64,000 nucleotides of DNA, from NCBI GenBank assembly GCA_963693305.1, contig OY855908.1:2463501-2527500 (forward strand). The letters are read 5' to 3'. The translations under genes and the position numbers were made by a program. This DNA comes from Meandrina meandrites. Taxonomy: Eukaryota; Cnidaria; Anthozoa; Scleractinia; Meandrinidae. Positions 56,361 to 64,000 of the stretch are shown here, piece after piece. The notes under the pieces are model-generated. The model searched no databases. It saw only the letters and a program-made list of their open reading frames with translations, and had not been told where the DNA came from. Each line of letters starts with the position of its first letter. Positions within the stretch are counted from its first letter, which is position 1.

Positions 56361-58700
56361 AGGCAGAAGTTTTCATTTTTAACCCATCATGTAGCGCCTA
56401 TGCGAAAGAACATTTTTTCAAGCAAGTCATTTTCTTAGTGGTTCAGGCAGCTACACCAGGTGACACTCGGTGTACTGAGACCTTTCTAGACAAATAAACG
56501 AGCTGGAACGAGAAATATCTGTTTACGCCGGCGAGTGCTTAGTATAGCGGTTTCGAGGTTGTGATGTCCGGATGTAGTTAGCCTAAAATCAGTGCCGGCC
56601 GTAACTGGTCACTTACATTAATCTTCATTTGTAAACAATCTGACAGGTTGACTGGGATTAATTCCAGAGTAAAGAGAGAATGTAACTGAGATGTATTCCG
56701 CTCCGCCACTGTTTCAGACAACAAACTTAACAACCTTATTACACTGGTCATCGCGCGAGTATGTATTTCCGATATGGACCGTTAGGTCTGAGTGGCCATG
56801 ATATGTTCAGAAAAAATGTGATAATATCACACTCTTATTCTCTCATTTTTCGGCCATTTTAACTTTAGTAGAAATAAAAAAAACACACTATGGTGACAAT
56901 CATGACAAGACTATCGGAAAAATAACTTGGCAGTAATATTGCTAACGGTCTCTTCTGAAGATATATGTTGTAGCATACGAAATGTCAAGTGCCTAAAATC
57001 AAAGTTTTTCCCACTTGCGTGATCTTGTCATGTTTGTCACCGCAGTGTGTTTGTTTTATGTCTTGTACTATTCCATGCAGAAGCAAAAACAAAGGTCATT
57101 TGCGTTGTGTTCCGGAAAATGGCGCGCTTTAAAATGTAGATGACCTCAGCTTAAACTGCCAAACCACTGGAGAGAAAAAAAGCATACAAAACTAGGGAAT
57201 TTTATGTTGAGAGAGCTATTAGTGCAAGTGGCCAAGTTGTGTTTTAGACAGCATAAACCTAATCTTCATTTTAAAGGAACTGTTCACCAAAGATAAGTTT
57301 GCTCATCTGCATTGAAATTCTGTCATCTCATGCATGAAAACGGTTTGACAGAAATTTTGCATGAAATAATAAATTACAATTAAGATGTTATTGCGGGTTA
57401 AAAACAAGACTTTTCGAGACTTAATCTTTGTCGCAGTATAAGAATTAACCATAAAGGAGGGACATAAATTAAAATTTAGCATCGGCACAGAAACGAACAA
57501 AACAAAGGCACATATTTCACTTCGGAAACTAAATGAAAGTTATATAGTCAACATACTCGAAGAACAAAACCAATGCTATTTTCACCTTACAGAAATAAGC
57601 CCTCCCTAAAGAGAGCAGTCCTTCCAAGAGTCCGTCTTTATTTAAGACGAATACACAGCAGACAACTCGAGCTTCGAAACTCTAAGAAAAGGGTGTAGCC
57701 TTTCTGCCTTCCGATCCCGTTCGGTAAACAAACGTTATTATTTCAAGGCGTAGAACTACAGAAATCCTCCGACACACAAATACAACAAGAAGGTCACTCC
57801 TACTTGGCTAAAAAGTGACGAATCGCGAGTGGAAGTGACCAGAAGAGAGACTGCGATCGGAAAGTAATTTCCAAATGAAAAATGTCGCTCCTGCAGTGTG
57901 CGGGTATTGCGCATGGCCAGTACTTAATGATAGAACACAATGTCCTCACATCTGGTGCACATTTCACGAAATTTTCACGAGAACTTTGAGGTGATGTGTC
58001 GGTGCTTTCTTTGTTAATAAACACGGCTGGGAGCCATACTACCTGTGGTTTTTTAATCACTCCGACAGCTCCCTTAAAACGTGATAATTTACAACAAAAA
58101 ATGCCCGCTACCAAAGGTACGCTCCAAAAGAATGCAAAATTTGCAGAAATTGAGTTGACTAAAGGAGCAAAGCGCAACGATCTAAAAAAAAAAATAAAGA
58201 AAATAGCGCTGACAACACGCAGCGAAAACAAAAGTTCCAATAGCAGTAAAGTTCGTTGTAGATCGTGTCAATGTGGGATGCAAGTCTCCATCAGATAACG
58301 AAAACTAAGCGAGGAATTTCCAATCAACAAATTCTTCTGCGCGCGTGTAGCTTAACCACTAATTAAGCGTTACGGCGCTGCGCTACAGCTCGCGTCTTTG
58401 GAACAAGGCTCTCGCACGTTTGTTCCACGAAATTTGCGCTCTGCAAGCCATACACCTCATTGAGAGTCTTGTTGATGTTCAAGACAATAAAAACGACGGC
58501 ATTGTTGAAATGTAACGCCGTCGTGTTGACCGTTTGACAATCACAATCGACGCGGTCTGTTTGTGGACGGTATCGATTTCAGCACGCATTCTGTGACCGG
58601 CCTAATCTCAGCAAGAGAAAGTCCTGCTAATTACTTTTGATACGACAAGCCTGCACCGCGGCGTGAAACCCTACCGTTTTCTAACTTTTAATCCTCGGAA
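56361..58700. other. 5' flank of Mox copy 3, no gene seen
   Basis: No bounded element or exon chain. Opposed open frames at about 57800-58300 on the two strands overlap each other and lack recognisable domains. A TAATTA homeodomain-type core lies at about 58629, roughly 70 bases before the ATG. No clear TATA box. Confidence 0.4.
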
Positions 58701-59043
58701 ATGTACCCAAGAACTTACGAGTTTGTTCAGCCTAGCTCGTACTCTTACGCTCCGCAGAATTTTCCAGGAGCACTACACTATACCTATGGCTATTCCCAAC
58801 CGCGATGTACTAACTACAGTACACCTTTGCAGTCACAGGTTCCGTCAGGACTGCGGTGTCCTCCGCCTCCACTATCGCACCTAACCGAACATCTGAGTGA
58901 ACATCGCCGCGGTCAGACAGAAGATCGTCCTTCGTGTATGCTTCAAGAAGCTTGGAGATCAAACTTAAGCTGCTCTAGAACTGAAGGTGAGCAGTTAGAT
59001 CAAGAAAATCATGACGCGGAATCGGTCGAAGACGGTGTAACAG
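58701..59043 (+). CDS. Mox: Mox (Meox-class) homeobox gene copy 3, exon 1
   Basis: ATG at 58701 (CTCGGAAATGTAC). The full reading gives 114 residues plus one base: MYPRTYEFVQPSSYSYAPQN at the start, Tyr/Ser-rich to about 45, then CPPPPLSHLTEHLSEHRRGQ. Two donors are possible, both phase 1: ACAG|GTAACT at 59043 and GAAG|GTGAGC at 58986. The inner one removes 19 residues (an acidic stretch with QLDQENHDAESVEDG). The MYPR start and PPPLSH motif tie it to copy 1. The full protein is 211 residues, or 192 with the inner donor. Confidence 0.83.
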
Positions 59044-62000
59044 GTAACTGCTGCGATTGATTTGGTTTCTATGCAAAACTATCGGCTCTTTGCCATGTCT
59101 TACACAATATAATCTACTAGAACCAAAACAGAGCCTCGTTATTATTCTGTTGAGCTTCTCTCGTCAACAGCGCTAGTAAGATGATTGTCTTTCGCAGAAG
59201 CTCTAGCAGGAACTACAAGATTTCGTGGCGCGTGAAGAGGAGATTTCGATAAAGAGGAATTACTTCGGTGTTAATATCTCTATTAACAGAATTGCTAGTT
59301 CTTCACACGTTTAGAAGTGAGAATAAACTATTACATTGTCACTTTGATAGATTACGTCGGCAAGTCAGCAAAGACATTTACATCCTCGATAGCACAAAAT
59401 ATTCCCAGTCCTACTTCGTACTTCTCAGTGCTAAATCAACTGTCAGCATTTTGGTATCACAATTAATTTACACGCAAACCAATTTAGGTTTAGCAAAATC
59501 TACCAATTAACACTTTTTATTTATTCTATAGTGATTGTTTTTCGGTAATCTGTAATCAAATTAAGAGAATGGACCAGAATTATTTAGCAGCTCTTCATTA
59601 TGCTTGACAGTTTCAACTGACCCACTGGATAGATCTTGGACGGCTAAATCGAACGTTAAAGCCATGCAATCTTTGAGATCCTAGCGGGCTACTTTAAATA
59701 TCAATGGTAAATATATAGTCACTTTTATTATATTAGCTATTTTTTACACGGGCGAGCACTTTTCGATCGCGAATAAGAACACAGGCAGATCACAGCCAAT
59801 CCCGAAGATTTGCACTGCTCAATACATGCATCTTAATCTTGACATTATATTTTACACCAGGGTTGATGCTGGAGAAACTTCCAGTTGCTAAAAGACAAAT
59901 AAATTCTTAATTTCCACCTTGATAGTGCAACTTTCTGGCACGCTAGAAGTGATAGAAAATAGGTTTTTTAAGTTATCAGTGGTTTTGTGTGAAGGAAATG
60001 AAAGGAATGAATAACAAAATGTTTGGTTATCTATGCATGGTAGCATGTCGTTAGAATCATAAACTTCGACATGCCTAACTGAAGAAATAGAACTTTATAC
60101 CACACATTTCTTTAACTATCTTTGTTTATTAAAGGTTTGATCTTTACCAAAATGATAGCACGAGTTTTAAGACTTAAGAGAGTACATAAACTCGACGGCA
60201 GAATGAAACGGAACTGTCGTTCATCAGTCTCATGGACTGATAACACGCACTCAGTTCTTTCATTAGATATCCAATTTTGTGGTTTTGGCAATTACTAGAC
60301 ACTGCCTTTATGCACAGCTGAAATTAGCTCACCTGAATAGCTAGCCGTCACGAGAGAACCTATACGCTCTTGCATTTGGTTGATGATAGCTTCAAGAGGC
60401 TTAATTAGTGAGCAACAAGACATGTTCCTGCATAGTTGCCGGGCTTAGCTAACAACTAATTTCTCTTTGGAATATATCACTTCTTACTCTAAACAGGCAG
60501 CAGTAGATCACAGAGAATACTTGGGAATATATGTCCCTTACAGACAAACTTAGCGATTCTGAGGAAAAATTAATACAAAGTACTCTTGAAAGTCACGAAG
60601 TTCTTCGTTGACAGCGCTTGTGCAATTCCTGGTGCTGATCTCTGTTTCTAAATTAAGTGCTTGAAAGAGAAACAACAGATCCTTAACACTTTTAAGTTCA
60701 GAAACTGGAAAAACAAATTCGTTATTTTAGGCCATGGTTAGAAGAAAATTTATTTGGACTTGGTGTCATTCTAGTTATTAACTTGTCCCAAGTTGGCCGC
60801 ATGTTTGCCTCACGTATTCAAACTAATAGGTGCTAATGAGTTCGGCCGGAAAAAGCTCAAAACGTGGGTGAAGTTTGCAAAGTTTATAAAACAATTTCTT
60901 AAGAATTGTATCACCTTTAGCCTACTTGCTTATCGAAATAACCTCTCTTCAGAAGCTGTAGGCTGAAGACTTTAAAATAACGTGTATGATATTATCAATG
61001 ATTGGAACTGTTAAAGATGCGTGATCAATGAGTAAAAACTTTTATACGAACTCAAGTGACTCGTTCGTATACCAAAATCCTTTCTCTGGTGGACCAGTGG
61101 CACTTGACGAATACACATATGACTGAAACAATTTTTGTGGTGTTTGAACTAAACACTATAACACTATAAAATGACACAAAGATACGCCATTGCGGTTTCT
61201 TATAAGACAGTATTGTTGGTTTGCTATACTGGCGGGGCTGCTTGGGAAAGTTGCAATAGGTGTTGACTTTCAAGTTCCAAGGTCTTCCTATTATTACAAT
61301 TGTGGTCTAATTTACTGGTATTAAATGATCGGTTGAATAACATAAATGGAAAATCCTCTGATTAATCTCAAAACAAAGGCAGAGGGTTTGAATCCTTCGT
61401 TGACTTGCAGCTCGGTGCACTGCCGGACAGAAACGATTTGCCGGACTTTTAGAAACTGTATTTGAAAGAGTGTCAAGAACTGAACTTTTGCTACTAGTGG
61501 CGGAGTTTTTTTTCCTTGAGACTCCAAAAATAAAATCGACATTTCTTGTATATAAAACTTGGTACCGCTGAATTACAAACAACTTACAGGGAAAGGGTTT
61601 TAGATACATGCTGGACATTCCTCCGGCTATGACAGTACAATAAAGCACTCCAGCTTTCAACACCAATTCCCCGAACTGAAGGACGGGCCCCTCTTTAGGA
61701 CCGCTAAACACGTTCATTGACACAAAACCACAGAAAGAAATATCTGCTTTTAGAACTTGGTCAATTATCAAGAGAAAACGGCATTGATCGGCCACAAAAA
61801 TGTTGATTTTAGCGGACTTCTTTAGGTGCGGTTTAGAATGAGGGCTTCAAAAGGCACCGAACATCATCTCGAATACGCGGACCCCGTGACTACTCCCATT
61901 GTTCCGTCAGTGGCTGAAACGAGCTTCCTGCAAACGGAGAAGTCTTTGAATACTTTCGCAGTCTGAACAAGCGAAACGACGCAAAAACAGCCAGATTACG

Positions 62001-63368
62001 GAAAAGACTTGGCAATGATTTGCTCATTTCTACCCAAAATAATAAATTAAAGGCAGCGAGTTCTAAAACAAACGCAAAATAAATAGACCCATCTGAAAGT
62101 CATCAAAATGACGTCCTTACATATTTCGGCTCCAAAAACGTACAACTCTATTCTTAAGTCATTTGTTTATGTAACGTTAAATGAGCATCGCAGGTTTTTC
62201 ACCCCAAGAGATAAAATTTGCTTTCTTACCACAGACTTGCCATGGGAATTAGAGAGAAGCGAGCGCTCTGAGTAAATACGATTAGAAGAAAAAATGCCCC
62301 GAGGCAAAGTTGAAAGATGCGTGCCAATCTTTGTTCAGTATCGTAAAACATGCGTTTGTTGAGGAGAGGTTAGAATGGATGCAATGGTAATTGAAAGAAA
62401 ATTCCTCTGTAATCTACTACCGCGTTTCGGACTCCGCTTAGTTTTGTTCTTTTGTGATGAGTAAACTGAAATATTTGCTTTTCGTTAATTTCTTTTATCT
62501 CCTTCAGTGTAGATTGCACAGTTTCCCTTGTCGATAACCTTCAATTAATCATTTGATGCCCACAAAGAAGGTCGGAACGAGTTCTATCACTGAAGCTGTA
62601 CTTCGTCATATAACTTAAAAATTCGTTGTCAAGTTGGTCTAATATAAACTGAGCTGCTGTCTCATTGAACTAGTACGTGCACAGATGGAGTTAAAAACAA
62701 CTCCAACTGGCCTCCCCAGTGCTCATAACGAGTATGTACACAACAAACCATTCGAACACCGCTTTTACATGCGCATAAAACGACGAAGAAATCACTTAGT
62801 AGCCAATACAAAAAAGAACAACAAATCCGTGAATACTTAATACTCAAGCCTCTGTAGTGTTCACGCATATTTTCAAACTCAGTGACTGACCATTACATTT
62901 TAGGATTCAGGCTTTATCACTTACACTTACTATAGTGACGCGCCACTAGGTTCGCCGGAGTGCCTTCCTCGGTTATCATGGCGGCGGTCTCCTTTTTGCC
63001 CTGCGTCAAGGACCAAGGGATCGCGAATGACTCTTCCTGCTTCTTAGCGGTTCTTAGCATGACTACAAAGACCAGCTAAGACCACTAATGTGCTCTTCTC
63101 TTCACCGCGTGAAGAAGCCAGACGCCAATGCTGCGCTCAAGCATGCCTACAGAGTCTGTGTTTTGAGTTATAAGCACTCAAAACAAAACCCTAGACTGGA
63201 AAGGCCATTAAAAAGCCACAGCAGAGATTGCCCGTTTAAATGACTTTAACATCTGATTTTTTTCTTGTGAGAAAATTAGAATGAACTTGTTTTTTGTAGA
63301 CACCCTGGCGCGCATCTCAGCATTCGCCGACTTAAGCTTTTTTCGTGTTCTATTTATTTTCCATACAG
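59044..63368 (+). other. intron of Mox copy 3 (4.3 kb)
   Basis: It starts GTAACT (or at 58987 with GTGAGC) and ends TTTCCATACAG. A minus-strand open frame of 162 codons at 61307-61795 has no recognised domain. No bounded mobile element was noticed, in contrast to the intergenic regions. Confidence 0.7.
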
Positions 63369-63661
63369 ATTCGCCCTCTTCCGAGGAAAAAACGAGATCG
63401 TCCACAGACAACAAGAAGAGGAAAGAAAGGACGGCTTTCACGAAACACCAGCTCCAAGAGCTTGAGAACGAGTTCCTTCGCAACAACTATCTGACAAGAT
63501 TGCGGCGGTACGAGATTGCGGTGAGTTTGGACTTAACGGAGAGACAAATAAAGGTTTGGTTTCAAAATCGGCGAATGAAGTGGAAGCGAATCAAAGGCAA
63601 ACCATTACAAAAGAAGAGTAGCTATTCTACTGAACTGGCTGACAGAGAAACAGCAACTTAA
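63369..63661 (+). CDS. Mox: Mox (Meox-class) homeobox gene copy 3, exon 2 with homeodomain
   Basis: This exon enters in phase 1 and runs to TAA at 63659-63661. The homeodomain is at residues 131-190 (DNA 63416-63595). It is identical to copy 1 at 56 of 60 positions (differences at 13, 21, 45 and 59, all conservative except Gln21 to Leu). Arg5, Gln50 and Asn51 are conserved. A short Ser/Lys-rich tail follows. Copies 1 and 3 flank copy 2, so the closest pair is not adjacent. DNA-binding specificity should be almost the same as copy 1. Confidence 0.93.
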
Positions 63662-63962
63662 TTAATTAATCCGGAGTTTGGAAAGGAATGGAAAAGGACA
63701 GTGAGGAATCCTCGTCGCGTGTTTGAGTAAAATCAAACTGCATTTGGTTGCACTAAAACTTGTGGAAGAAAAGCTTATTATAGTAAACTCAGATGTTTAA
63801 TAATTTGAGCAAATGAAGAGACAAAAAATTGTATGGTCATGGGCAAAGAGAAAGATAGCCAAAACGGGCACTTTTTGTTATTAACAAAAAAACGGTCTTA
63901 TCATTTGAAGTACCTGAAATGCCTTAAAACAATCAATGGCGGCAGTGTTAGAATGGAATTGT

Positions 63963-63968
63963 AATAAA
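63963..63968 (+). terminator. candidate poly(A) signal of Mox copy 3
   Basis: AATAAA about 300 bases after the stop codon, close to the right edge of the window. The 300 bases between hold no other gene. Confidence 0.4.
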
Positions 63969-64000
63969 TTCAATTGCATGCATTTCCGGGCTGGTTATTT

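Noticed and set aside
57800..58298. Overlapping open frames on both strands upstream of Mox copy 3
   Set aside because: Two frames over the same bases on opposite strands, with low-complexity Lys/Phe runs and no domain.
61307..61795. 162-codon open frame on the minus strand inside the Mox copy 3 intron
   Set aside because: No recognisable domain, no homologous-looking composition and no neighbouring exons with matching splice sites. Chance open frame is likelier.
30534..63661. Hox or ParaHox identity for the three homeobox genes
   Set aside because: The combination [22 protein letters not shown] and LDLTERQ fits Mox/Meox. There is no hexapeptide and no Hox-type helix 1 signature.
1..64000. 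CRISPR array, operon or prokaryotic insertion sequence
   Set aside because: Genes have spliceosomal introns and the repeats are eukaryotic MITE or SINE types. No regularly spaced array with unique spacers of CRISPR size was seen; the 21-base motif cluster at 534-611 has spacers too short.
30889..64000. A Hox-linked microRNA (miR-10/100 family) between the homeobox genes
   Set aside because: I looked by eye for CCGTAGATCCGAAC-like seed sequence on both strands and did not see it.

Overview
The window looks like nuclear DNA of an anthozoan cnidarian, most likely a stony coral. It is AT-rich, its genes have many small exons, and it is dense with short inverted-repeat transposons and tRNA-derived repeats. 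It also carries a tandem Mox homeobox trio and a large multidomain ROCO gene with a DZIP3-type HEPN domain, both typical of Anthozoa. There are no operons and no prokaryotic signals. The organism call rests on gene content and repeat style, since no database search was possible.

Layout. 1-4085: the 5' part of a minus-strand gene with very short exons and an acidic N-terminus that I do not recognise. 4086-7100: an intergenic patch of nested inverted-repeat elements, including two TTAA-flanked elements that abut and share one TTAA. 7105-21722: one minus-strand multi-exon gene. Read 5' to 3' it encodes a DZIP3-like HEPN domain, a coiled coil, a Roc GTPase P-loop, the rest of Roc plus COR, a Cys/His-rich segment, a split OTU cysteine-protease domain, repeated short linker exons and a C-terminal Death domain. 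Splice phases agree at most junctions. Two are unresolved: the one into the first linker exon, and the one between the second OTU exon and the next linker exon. 21723-30533: intergenic DNA with several foldback elements.

30534-63661: three plus-strand Mox (Meox-class, ANTP) homeobox genes at about 12-16 kb spacing. Each has two exons: a Tyr/Pro/Ser-rich first exon, one phase-1 intron of 2.4-4.3 kb, and a second exon with the whole homeobox. I call them Mox copies 1, 2 and 3. Copies 1 and 3 are closest (56 of 60 homeodomain residues identical). Copy 2 is more diverged (50/60 to copy 1, 49/60 to copy 3). The spaces between them hold mainly mobile-element remnants and unexplained non-coding DNA.

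The two gene sets have no obvious functional link. The Mox genes are expected to be nuclear transcription factors of mesoderm/endoderm-type patterning. The HEPN-ROCO-OTU-Death gene looks like an immune or cell-death signalling protein, with predicted ubiquitin-protease and nucleotide-switch modules in one chain. It is the most unusual thing in the window.
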